Shown: piece by piece, positions 35,403 through 43,317 of the stretch | Numbering within the stretch: the first letter of the stretch is position 1 | Layout: the number at the start of each line of letters is the position of its first letter | NCBI RefSeq assembly: GCF_900184935.1 | Contig: NZ_FXYE01000001.1 | Coordinates: 372,001 to 436,000 of the forward strand | DNA: 64,000 nt | Source of the DNA: Actibacterium lipolyticum | Lineage (GTDB): Bacteria; Pseudomonadota; Alphaproteobacteria; Rhodobacterales; Rhodobacteraceae | Direction of reading: 5' to 3' | Translations under genes and position numbers: made by a program | Notes under the pieces: generated by a model | Told to the model about the DNA's origin: nothing | What the model saw: only the letters and a program-made list of their open reading frames with translations | Database searches by the model: none

Positions 35403-36488
35403 ATGACCTACGCCATTGGCTCTGACACCCCGCTTGGTATTGCCTGCCTGGGGATCACCCACCCGCACACCTCGGGCCGCGTCAAAGCGTTCAAACGCAT
35501 GGCTAACGCCCGCGTTCTCGGCGCCTATGATGACAGCCCACTTCTACAGGCCTTTGTGGACGCGATGGAGATTGAGGCCCGCAGCAAGGACGAGATCCTG
35601 TCAGATCCCAATGTCCATGCGGTGATGATCCATCCCAAAAGCTATCGCATGGCCGATTGGGCGATCGAGGCCATGGAGGCGGGCAAGGCCGTTCTTTGCG
35701 AAAAGCCCGCTGGGCGCGGATCTACCGACACCGCCCGGCTTGTTGAGGCGGCAGAGCGCACTGGTCAGCTGTTTCAGGTGGGCTATTGCTGGCGTTATGC
35801 ACCATCCGTCGACAAAATGCAGGAGGTTCTGCAAAAGGGCCAGCTGGGCAAGATCCTGCAGGTGCGCGCCCATGCGGGTTGTTCCCACAATGAGGCCGAC
35901 ACAGACCACATGCGCCAGCCGGGCGACATCGGCGGGGCCTTTTACGTCATCGGCTGCCACACCATTGACCGACTGCTTTTGCACTTTGGCATGCCCAAAT
36001 CAGTCAACGCGCGGATCTCCAAGTTTGACGGCGTGATGCCCGACAACGCCCGTGAAGACGCCGCCGGGGCGATCCTGAATTACGATGACAAGATGATCAC
36101 CGTGGACTTTATGTCCTGGGAGCCGATGCCCTGGACCGAAAGCTGGGACATCACCGCCTATGGCACAGAGGGCGTAATGCATTCGCGCCCCATGCCCTCG
36201 ACCTATAAGATCTATAGCACTGGAAAACACGGGCTGCCGCAGGGCTGGACCGAGTATAACGAAAACTCATTCCCCGAGATCTGGGCCGTGCGCAAAACCG
36301 TCTATTCGCCCGAGATCGCCGAGATCGGCAATCCGGTCTACTTTGACCGCGAAGCGACGGCCTTTGAACAGTCGCTGCGCACGGGGGCGGCCTCCAACGT
36401 GCCGGCCACTCAGGCGCACAACATCAACCTGATCCTCGAAGCCTTGTTTGCCTCGTCCCAGCAGGGCGGCGGTGAAGTCGTGCTCTGA
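35403..36488 (+). CDS. Gfo/Idh/MocA family oxidoreductase, second
   Basis: A 361-residue protein of the same superfamily as the upstream gene but clearly divergent. The N-terminal loop reads CLGITHPHTSGR instead of GxGxxG, while the CEKPAGRG block (about 96-103) and a C-terminal beta domain are retained (GGAFYVIGCHTIDRLL holds the catalytic-type His). The altered nucleotide loop suggests different cofactor handling or a lyase/dehydratase role. ATG at 35403 is preceded by CAGGGAG. A stem-loop follows the stop. Confidence 0.85.
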   Translation: MTYAIGSDTPLGIACLGITHPHTSGRVKAFKRMANARVLGAYDDSPLLQAFVDAMEIEARSKDEILSDPNVHAVMIHPKSYRMADWAIEAMEAGKAVLCEKPAGRGSTDTARLVEAAERTGQLFQVGYCWRYAPSVDKMQEVLQKGQLGKILQVRAHAGCSHNEADTDHMRQPGDIGGAFYVIGCHTIDRLLLHFGMPKSVNARISKFDGVMPDNAREDAAGAILNYDDKMITVDFMSWEPMPWTESWDITAYGTEGVMHSRPMPSTYKIYSTGKHGLPQGWTEYNENSFPEIWAVRKTVYSPEIAEIGNPVYFDREATAFEQSLRTGAASNVPATQAHNINLILEALFASSQQGGGEVVL

Positions 36489-36518
36489 CACAGCGGTCAG
36501 ACAAAACAGCGCTGTGTC
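36487..36518 (+). terminator. Intercistronic stem-loop
   Basis: Nine-base perfect arms GACACAGCG and CGCTGTGTC overlapping the stop of the preceding dehydrogenase, loop of 14 bases, no T-run. More likely an mRNA-stabilising or attenuating element than a full terminator, as the next gene starts 37 bases on. Confidence 0.4.
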
Positions 36519-36555
36519 CCATGCCGGGACGCGGCACGAGATTGGTGAGGACAGA

Positions 36556-36876
36556 ATGATCAAGCATATCGTCATGTGGAACATGGCCGGCGACACCGCC
36601 GAAGAACGCATCCGCGCCGCAGAGCATCTGCGCGCCCGGTTCGAGGAAATCCGGGAAGAGATTCCGGGGCTTTTGCATCTGGAAGTGGGCTTTGATCACA
36701 GCGGCGTGGACTATGCCTGTGACGTTGTCCTGTACACCGAATTCGACAGTCAGGAAGCGCTGGATGCCTATGCGACCCATCCGGCGCATCTGCGGGTCAA
36801 AGACGCGCTCGGCGCATCCCGGATTGCGCGCCATCAGGTGGATTACCGCCCCTACCAAAGGTTGAACCATGATTAA
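36556..36876 (+). CDS. Dabb (stress-responsive alpha/beta-barrel) family protein
   Basis: A 106-residue protein with the Dabb pattern: MIKHIVMWNM start, a central helix, and FDSQEALDAYATHPAHLRV (the conserved His-Pro-x-His). Ferredoxin-like dimers of this fold include plant olivetolic acid cyclase and other small cyclases or dehydratase-like proteins. In this operon a role in dehydration or aromatisation of a keto-cyclitol is possible but unproven. It overlaps the next gene by 8 bases. Confidence 0.85.
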   Translation: MIKHIVMWNMAGDTAEERIRAAEHLRARFEEIREEIPGLLHLEVGFDHSGVDYACDVVLYTEFDSQEALDAYATHPAHLRVKDALGASRIARHQVDYRPYQRLNHD

Positions 36877-37930
36877 TTTCACTTACACCGCTTTGCCCTC
36901 CCGCGTGGTTTTTGGCGCGGGAAAGCTGGCTAGCGTGGCCGAGGAGGTTCGCGCCATCGGGGCCAGCCGCGCTCTGGTGCTTTGCACGCCGCAGCAAACC
37001 AAGCAGGCCGAGCAGGTGGCCGCGCTTTTGGGCGACTGTTCGGCGGGCATCCATGACGGTGCCGAAATGCATGTGCCGATCGAAAGTGCCCGCAAAGCGC
37101 GCGAGATCGCCCGCGCGCTTGGGGCCGATTGCGCGGTGGCGGTGGGCGGCGGTTCGACCATCGGGTTGGGTAAGGCGATTGCGCTCGATTCGGGCCTGCC
37201 GATCATCGCGGTGCCCACCACCTATGCCGGATCCGAGATGACGCCGGTGTACGGCATCACGGAAAACGGCATCAAGACAACGGGTAAAGACGAGCGTGTG
37301 GTGCCCAAATCAGTGATCTATGACCCCGAACTGACCTATTCCCTTCCGTTGGGCATGTCGCTTGTCAGCGGGATGAACGCCATCGCCCATGCGGCCGAGG
37401 GGCTATATGCCAAGGACGGCAATCCGGTGATGTCGCTGATCGCAGAGGAGGGCATCCGCGCGCTGGCCGCCGGGCTGCCTGCGCTGCGCGCCGGGGCACA
37501 GGACGCCGAGGCGCGAGCGCAATGCCTGTATGGCGCGTGGCTCTGCAGCAGTGTTCTGGGCCATGTGGGCATGGCTCTGCACCACAAACTTTGCCACACG
37601 CTGGGCGGGAGTTTTAACCTGCCCCACGCCGAAACCCACAGCATCGTTCTGCCCCACTCGCTGGCCTACAACAGCCCCGCCGCGCCGGACGCAATGGCGC
37701 GCATTGCCCGCGCTATCGGAGCCAAGGACGGGCCAAAGGGCCTGCATGCGCTGGCGCAGCAGCTCGGGGTGCCCATGGCGCTGCGGGATTTGGGTGTGGT
37801 CGAATCCGATCTGGACCGGGCCTGCGATATTGCGCTGTCCAACCCCTACTGGAACCCGCGTCCTATCGAGGCCATGCCCCTGCGTGCGGTGCTTCAACGC
37901 GCATGGGAAGGCTCCGCGCCTCAGCCCTGA
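36869..37930 (+). CDS. Maleylacetate reductase (iron-containing alcohol dehydrogenase family)
   Basis: A 353-residue protein. The nucleotide-binding loop GGGSTIGLGKAIAL is about 93-106, the PTTYAGSEMTPVYG block typical of maleylacetate reductases is about 116-129, and the metal-site histidines lie in HHKLCHTLGG and HAETHSIVLPH. It reduces maleylacetate, the product of hydroxyquinol cleavage, to 3-oxoadipate. Together with the dioxygenase it fixes the lower half of the pathway. Thiolase and CoA-transferase genes for 3-oxoadipate are not in the window. Last gene of the operon. Confidence 0.92.
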   Translation: MINFTYTALPSRVVFGAGKLASVAEEVRAIGASRALVLCTPQQTKQAEQVAALLGDCSAGIHDGAEMHVPIESARKAREIARALGADCAVAVGGGSTIGLGKAIALDSGLPIIAVPTTYAGSEMTPVYGITENGIKTTGKDERVVPKSVIYDPELTYSLPLGMSLVSGMNAIAHAAEGLYAKDGNPVMSLIAEEGIRALAAGLPALRAGAQDAEARAQCLYGAWLCSSVLGHVGMALHHKLCHTLGGSFNLPHAETHSIVLPHSLAYNSPAAPDAMARIARAIGAKDGPKGLHALAQQLGVPMALRDLGVVESDLDRACDIALSNPYWNPRPIEAMPLRAVLQRAWEGSAPQP

Positions 37931-38804
37931 TCCGTCCGGCTCGCCACCCCACAAACAATTAGTCCGGCCATTGAGCGCGAAACTCGAAGTGCCGGACCGC
38001 CCGTGACCAGCATGTGCTGCAGATGAAAAATGTTCACATCCCGCGCTTGGACCAGCAGTCAGTGGGAGGAATGGGTCGGGATACAGACATCATGTGATTA
38101 GTTCCATTTCCTGCACTGTGCTGCCTGCCCGGTGTAGCACGTAGACTGTCCGTTTCCGGCGTGTCGTTACCACTCCTGCGCAATGCAGCATCAAGTGCTA
38201 GGGGCTCGGAGCTGCCACTCACTGCAAAATGCGTCAACGTCGGCTTTTGCGCCGAAGACCTAGGGTGAACCTATTTGACTGCAACGGGTGGCAGGGGATT
38301 GGTTTGAATTTAGTGGAAGCTGGTGAGTTTTTTGATTGCGATGTGGCTGAGGTAGGTCCTTACGGTTTTTTTGGTCAAGGGCTGCGGTGAGGTGATAGAT
38401 GTGCCTTGAAATAGAAGGGATTTTTGGGTGTGGGTAGGTAATGTCGAATGGAGCGTCACAGTTGTTGTGGCGTGTCACGCGACATGACCTAAACGTTTCA
38501 ATAGGTCATTTTGACGGGTGATACGAAAGAGTGGCCTCGGGTATCATCCGAGGCAGTTTCAATGTCTGGCTGGGACTGGTGAACTGTGAAGGTAGGGGGC
38601 TGAAGGTGCCGCCGTTTCAACATACGCGGCGGAAGCTGGGCTTTCACTGCGAGTTCGGTGTCCGCCGCCTTTGGCTCCAAAAAAAACCTGACGACGTACA
38701 GCGGGTAACTATGTCATGACCGTCATTTAGCTTGTTGAATCTATTGGATAACTATAGTCAAAATCGCGACGATAGTTACTTTCACAAACAGGGCAGGAAG
38801 CATC
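37931..38804. other. Intergenic stretch at the right edge of the catabolic island
   Basis: About 870 bases with no recognisable gene. A weak inverted repeat (GTCCGGC at 37962-37968, GCCGGAC at 37991-37997) may serve as the operon terminator. Base composition falls relative to the island. Short open frames on both strands lack any family pattern. Confidence 0.5.
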
Positions 38805-39602
38805 ATGAAGGCAGTGACAGGCGTAATTGTCGATCTTGAGGGTAGCAATCAGCAGATCGACAAACGCGACGATGGGCAGCTGGGGTATTTGGAAGACAAC
38901 ATCGAAGGCGCTGGCGTTCTTCAAGAACTGGCAGACAATCGCGGGACGCTAAAGGCGAAGCTTCGCACGCCCGACAACGAGGTTGCCCAAGTTTCTGTGC
39001 CATCTGCGAATTTTATGAAGCATGGCGACGTCGTCACTGTTGTGAAAGATAATGACGGCTGCGAGTTCTACTATGAGAACCGCACGTCTGACCGGACATG
39101 GGGGTTTTCGCGCTGTCCCGCAGATAAGCGGCGGCTAACAAAGTTTGCCCGAGCAGGGATCAACTGGGGCCTTTTTGGTGGGTTACTTGTGGGGCTGCTG
39201 GCGAGTCTGGGTCGCGGCCAGTCGGTGGGCCTCAATTTGACCGCGGGCGCATTCATTGTGATCGCGATCACTTCGATGATTTGGAGCCTGACAGGACGTC
39301 CACGCGCGGCGCGGCGTCATCTGGCGGCAGCAAAGGATTTGGCGCGGGGCCACAAGTCTACACATGAGTATTCATTGATGAGGAAGAGAAGGCAGTTTTG
39401 TTGGGCGGTAGGGAGCGCCCTGCTGGATAACAATGATTACGTCGGGTATTTGCGGGCTGTCTTCTTCAGCGCGCATAGGCGATCCCGCGCTGTCCGTGAT
39501 CAGGTTTTTTGGAACCAAAGGCGGCGTAGCCTAAGAGAGAGTTTGGCCCATCAGTGTCGTCGAAAAAATTCGAAACGTGGTTATTGCCACGATACTACTT
39601 GA
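38805..39602 (+). CDS. Hypothetical membrane protein, C-terminus possibly altered
   Basis: A 265-residue frame. The first ~185 residues look genuinely coding: a beta-rich N-terminal region with DGQLGYLEDNI and VSVPSANFMKHGDVVTVV, and then two hydrophobic helices (about 125-165). After about residue 185 the composition changes to many Arg, Ser and Cys (RKRRQFCWAVGS...RRSRAVRDQVFWNQRRRS), which suggests a frameshift or fusion with unrelated DNA. No family recognised. The ATG has a weak upstream AGGAAG. Confidence 0.5.
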   Translation: MKAVTGVIVDLEGSNQQIDKRDDGQLGYLEDNIEGAGVLQELADNRGTLKAKLRTPDNEVAQVSVPSANFMKHGDVVTVVKDNDGCEFYYENRTSDRTWGFSRCPADKRRLTKFARAGINWGLFGGLLVGLLASLGRGQSVGLNLTAGAFIVIAITSMIWSLTGRPRAARRHLAAAKDLARGHKSTHEYSLMRKRRQFCWAVGSALLDNNDYVGYLRAVFFSAHRRSRAVRDQVFWNQRRRSLRESLAHQCRRKNSKRGYCHDTT

Positions 39603-39609
39603 AATTGTG

Positions 39610-39954
39610 ATGAATATGAATGCTGCCAGCTTAGCAGAAAGTTCACGGTCATGGTATTTTGGCTTCGAGCCAATGTACGAAAGGCAGTTTTAAGAAATTT
39701 CCGATGGAGCTGTCGTAGAGAAAATCGAACGCCTCACAGCGGCAGATGTTTCCGAGATACTTTCCGATCTTTCGGAAAATGAAGAATTTGTAGCATTAAC
39801 CAGATCATACGTTGCACGCTCGAAAGGTTCCGCTCCAGAATTGTTGGAAGCCGAAGTGGACCTGTCGCGGTTTGATGCCGCTCCTTTGATAGCATTTATT
39901 GCAACAAAGGAGACGAACTATGGGACTGAAACGGACGGACGAATTCCGCGCTGA
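39610..39954 (+). pseudogene. Decayed small gene with an internal stop
   Basis: From ATG 39610 the frame gives MNMNAASLAESSRSWYFGFE..., meets TAA at about 39692, then continues in the same frame for some 85 codons of protein-like sequence (VEKIERLTAADVSEIL, EEFVALTRSYVARS, LLEAEVDLSRFDA) before TGA at 39952. The helical, charged continuation looks like real coding sequence. Its last part overlaps an IS OrfA remnant in another frame. Identity unknown. Confidence 0.35.
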
Positions 39955-39997
39955 TGCGGTACGGATTGCGCTGACCAAAAAAATGCGAGATTCTTGA
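39920..39997 (+). mobile_element. Remnant of an IS3-type OrfA start
   Basis: ATG at 39920 after GGAGACG begins MGLKRTDEFRADAVRIALTK, the usual first residues of an IS3-group OrfA, then breaks off after 25 codons at TGA. No other part of the element is found nearby. It marks an old insertion just upstream of the mrp operon. Confidence 0.55.
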
Positions 39998-40079
39998 ATT
40001 AATTTGTCACTTGCACTTGCTTGTTGGCGCAACACCGGACAATCGTTCACACGAAAATTCAATCGGAATAGGAGCATGC

Positions 40080-42959
40080 GTGTCCCTCTTCATTATCGTA
40101 GCTCTGCCGTTCCTCGGCGCGTTGCTTCCGGGCTTGATGAACTCCGCTGGTCGGGCGGCAACAGCTGGCGTGACTTTCGCCATCTCACTGGCGGCATTTG
40201 TCGGCCTGTTGACTAACTTGCCAACGGTACTGGCTGGCGAGGTTGTGATGGCCCGGGTCGACTGGATGCCATTGCTGGGCCTTAATTTCTCTTTGATGCT
40301 GGACGGTCTGGGCTTTTTCTTTGCGCTCCTGATCCTTGGCATTGGTCTTCTGATCATCGCTTATGCACGCCATTATCTGAGCCGCGATGACAATATGGGG
40401 CAATTTTTCACCTATCTGTTGCTTTTTCAGGGCGCAATGGTGGGGATTGTTTTAAGCAATAACATATTGCTTTTGTTGGTTTTTTGGGAATTAACGTCGT
40501 TATCATCTTTCCTGCTCATTGGTTACTGGAAGCACTTGCCTGAAGGGCGTCAGGGCGCGCGCATGGCTTTGACGGTCACAGGTATGGGCGGTCTTGCGAT
40601 GATCGGTGGCATGCTCATCTTGGGCGAAATCGTCGGGAGTTATGATCTTAGCGTCATTCTGCAGAACCGTGACGCGATCCAGGCCGATCCGCTCTATGTT
40701 CCAGCACTTCTTCTGATCCTATTGGGGTGCTTTACAAAGTCGGCGCAGTTCCCGTTTCATTTTTGGCTGCCCCATGCGATGGCGGCCCCTACGCCTGTCT
40801 CCGCTTACCTGCACTCTGCCACAATGGTGAAGGCGGGAATCTTCTTGATGGCGCGCATGTGGCCGGTTCTATCTGGCACCCCAGAATGGTTCACAATCAT
40901 TATGACGGTGGGACTGATCACAATGGTCTTGGGGGCGGTGATTGCGCTGTTCAAGCACGACCTGAAGGCGTTGCTAGCGTTTTCGACGGTCAGCCATTTG
41001 GGATTGATCACCATGCTTCTTGGCACGGGGACCGCCTTCGGTGCGATGGCGGCTGTGTTTCACATCCTCAACCATGCGACGTTTAAGGCTGCCTTGTTCA
41101 TGTCGGCGGGGATCATTGATCACGAGGCACATACGCGTGATATCAGGCGGCTGGGTGGCTTGCGAAAATTGATGCCCGTGACCTTTGTGATCGCGAGTTT
41201 GGCGGCTTTGTCTATGGCAGGGATACCGTTGCTAAACGGATTTTTGTCCAAAGAAATGATGCTGGAAGAAGCCAATCATACCGTGCTTTTCAACTCCCCC
41301 TGGTTGGTGCCCGCATTGGCAACCTTTGGATCACTGTTTTCAGCGGCCTACTGTTTCCGCCTTATCGGGCATGTGTTTTTCGGCCCGGTGCGCGACGACT
41401 ACCCCGCCAAACCACATGATCCCGGTTCCGGCCTTTGGCTGCCACCAGCAATTTTGGTTGTATTCGTCGTTCTCATCGGGGTCGCGCCGTTTATGGCTGA
41501 ACCGTTCGTCAAGCTTGTCACGGCATCCTTGTTAGGTGACGCCGCAGAGGTTCCAAAGGCGTATTTCAAGATCTGGCATGGGCTTGTTCCGGCGCTTTAC
41601 ATGTCCCTTATAGCCGTGGTCGGTGGCTTGCTAATGCTCCTGATCTTCAAACCGTCGCTGCGCCTTTGGGACAAAGCACCGCGCCCGGAAGCCAAGGTCA
41701 TTTTTGAGGCGATCGTTGAGGGTGTGGTTCGATTGGCCCGTGCATTGATCCTGCCGCTACACAATGGTGCGTTCACGCGGTATGCGGCTATCGGGGCCGT
41801 TGTGTTTGTCGTCGCTGGTTATCACGCATGGACCACCGGGACAGTCGGGGCAACAACTCGCACCTTGCAAGCCGTGAATTTCGTATCCATCGCTGGTTGG
41901 ATGATGCTGGTGGCCGCGACAGTTGGCATGGTTCTCATGCATCGCAACCGCCTGCTGTCGTTGATCCTAATTGGCATTGTCGGCCTTATGGTCTCGATCG
42001 GGTTTGTATACTTTAGCGCGCCTGACTTGGCGATGACCCAATTTACGGTCGAAGTCGTGACGATCATCTTGCTACTTCTTGCGCTAAATTTTCTACCCAA
42101 TACGACCCCTATCGAAAGCTCGATCTTGCGCCGTGTGCGTGACGCAGGGGTCGCCGTGATCGGAGGGCTCGCAACCTTCGCGCTATCTTACCACTATATT
42201 CTACGTGATGCGGTCAGCGCGCCTATTTCAGAGTTCCATGTGGCCAATTCCTACAAGGGTGGTGGTGGCACGAATGTGGTCAACGTGATCCTCGTCGATT
42301 TTCGTGGGTTCGACACATATGGCGAGATCATCGTGTTGGGCATCGCAGCCCTGCTGATTTATGCGCTGACAGAATCATTGTTGAGCGGGCCCGTGCGCGC
42401 ACGATTGCTTAACCGTAAACCTGATCAGGCACGGGCTGGCGACAAGCATCCAATGATGATGGTTGTGATGACACGTGTCATTATGCCGGTTGTGTTGATG
42501 GTCGGCTTCTACATCTTCCTGCGGGGCCATAACGAACCCGGCGGAGGATTCATCGCTGGCCTGATCGTTTCGATCGGTGTCGTCATGCAGTATATGGCGA
42601 GCGGGTTCGGTTGGGCTTCGGCAAGACTGAGATATCCATATCACGGGGTGATTGGGGCCGGTGTTTTGATCGCCGGTCTAACGGGCATCGGGTCTTGGTT
42701 TGTAAGCAAGCCGTTCCTGACATCCGATTTCACATATGTCCGCATCCCGCCCTTTGAAAAGTTCGAGCTGGCCACTGCTGCACTGTTCGACCTGGGTGTT
42801 TTCCTTGCAGTTGTCGGTGCCGTGATGTTGTCACTTGAGAGTTTCTCTCGTCTTGCACGGCTTGCCCAAGAGCCCAGCGATGATGAACCAATGGACATTG
42901 ACCCGTCACGAGACGACTTGCCAACCAGCTTGGCGTCTTCCGAAAAGGAGGGCGTGTAG
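40080..42959 (+). CDS. Mrp-type Na+(K+)/H+ antiporter subunit A with fused subunit B
   Basis: A 959-residue membrane protein. The N-terminal two-thirds is the MrpA/NuoL-like proton-channel domain, with SNNILLLLVFWELTSLSSFLLIGYW and TKSAQFPFHFWLPHAMAAPTPVSAYLHSATMVKAG, including the conserved Glu and Lys of NuoL-type subunits. The MrpA C-terminal part follows. The last ~180 residues are an MnhB domain (TRVIMPVVLMVGFYIFLRGHNEPGGGFIAG), as in rhizobial PhaAB. GTG is taken as start because GGAG lies 5 bases upstream and the first helix begins there; an upstream in-frame TTG is rejected. It opens the six-gene operon; the complex drives Na+ (or K+) efflux with H+ uptake. Confidence 0.93.
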   Translation: MSLFIIVALPFLGALLPGLMNSAGRAATAGVTFAISLAAFVGLLTNLPTVLAGEVVMARVDWMPLLGLNFSLMLDGLGFFFALLILGIGLLIIAYARHYLSRDDNMGQFFTYLLLFQGAMVGIVLSNNILLLLVFWELTSLSSFLLIGYWKHLPEGRQGARMALTVTGMGGLAMIGGMLILGEIVGSYDLSVILQNRDAIQADPLYVPALLLILLGCFTKSAQFPFHFWLPHAMAAPTPVSAYLHSATMVKAGIFLMARMWPVLSGTPEWFTIIMTVGLITMVLGAVIALFKHDLKALLAFSTVSHLGLITMLLGTGTAFGAMAAVFHILNHATFKAALFMSAGIIDHEAHTRDIRRLGGLRKLMPVTFVIASLAALSMAGIPLLNGFLSKEMMLEEANHTVLFNSPWLVPALATFGSLFSAAYCFRLIGHVFFGPVRDDYPAKPHDPGSGLWLPPAILVVFVVLIGVAPFMAEPFVKLVTASLLGDAAEVPKAYFKIWHGLVPALYMSLIAVVGGLLMLLIFKPSLRLWDKAPRPEAKVIFEAIVEGVVRLARALILPLHNGAFTRYAAIGAVVFVVAGYHAWTTGTVGATTRTLQAVNFVSIAGWMMLVAATVGMVLMHRNRLLSLILIGIVGLMVSIGFVYFSAPDLAMTQFTVEVVTIILLLLALNFLPNTTPIESSILRRVRDAGVAVIGGLATFALSYHYILRDAVSAPISEFHVANSYKGGGGTNVVNVILVDFRGFDTYGEIIVLGIAALLIYALTESLLSGPVRARLLNRKPDQARAGDKHPMMMVVMTRVIMPVVLMVGFYIFLRGHNEPGGGFIAGLIVSIGVVMQYMASGFGWASARLRYPYHGVIGAGVLIAGLTGIGSWFVSKPFLTSDFTYVRIPPFEKFELATAALFDLGVFLAVVGAVMLSLESFSRLARLAQEPSDDEPMDIDPSRDDLPTSLASSEKEGV

Positions 42960-42960
42960 C

Positions 42961-43317
42961 ATGGAACTGCTTGTTTCTTCTGCCATTGGCATCCTGACCG
43001 CTGGTGGTCTCTACCTTTTGCTGCGCCTACGGACATTCCCTGTGATTTTGGGGATCTCACTGCTCACCTATGCAGTGAACGTCTTTCTGTTCGCTTCTGG
43101 TGGTTTGACAATCGGGGCACCGCCAATTCTACGAGACGGAATAGATGCCTACACTGATCCGCTCCCCCAAGCGTTGGTCCTGACGGCCATCGTCATATCG
43201 TTCGGGATGACGGCGGTTGTGGTTATGATAGGCCTTGGGGCCTTCCTTGGCTCGGACGATGACCATGTGGATGATCAACCAGAGCCCGACGAAGATCGGT
43301 CGGAGAGCACGTCATGA
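42961..43317 (+). CDS. Mrp antiporter subunit C
   Basis: A 118-residue NuoK-like protein with three membrane helices (about 4-25, 30-50, 75-98) and the NuoK-family PLPQALVLTAIVISFGMTA motif. An acidic C-terminal tail follows. It starts one base after the MrpAB stop and overlaps subunit D by 4 bases. Part of the seven-subunit antiporter. Confidence 0.93.
   Translation: MELLVSSAIGILTAGGLYLLLRLRTFPVILGISLLTYAVNVFLFASGGLTIGAPPILRDGIDAYTDPLPQALVLTAIVISFGMTAVVVMIGLGAFLGSDDDHVDDQPEPDEDRSESTS

Noticed and set aside
37962-37997. Inverted repeat after the maleylacetate reductase as a definite terminator
   Set aside because: Arms are only 7 bases, the loop is over 20 bases and no T-run follows, so it is mentioned only as a possibility.
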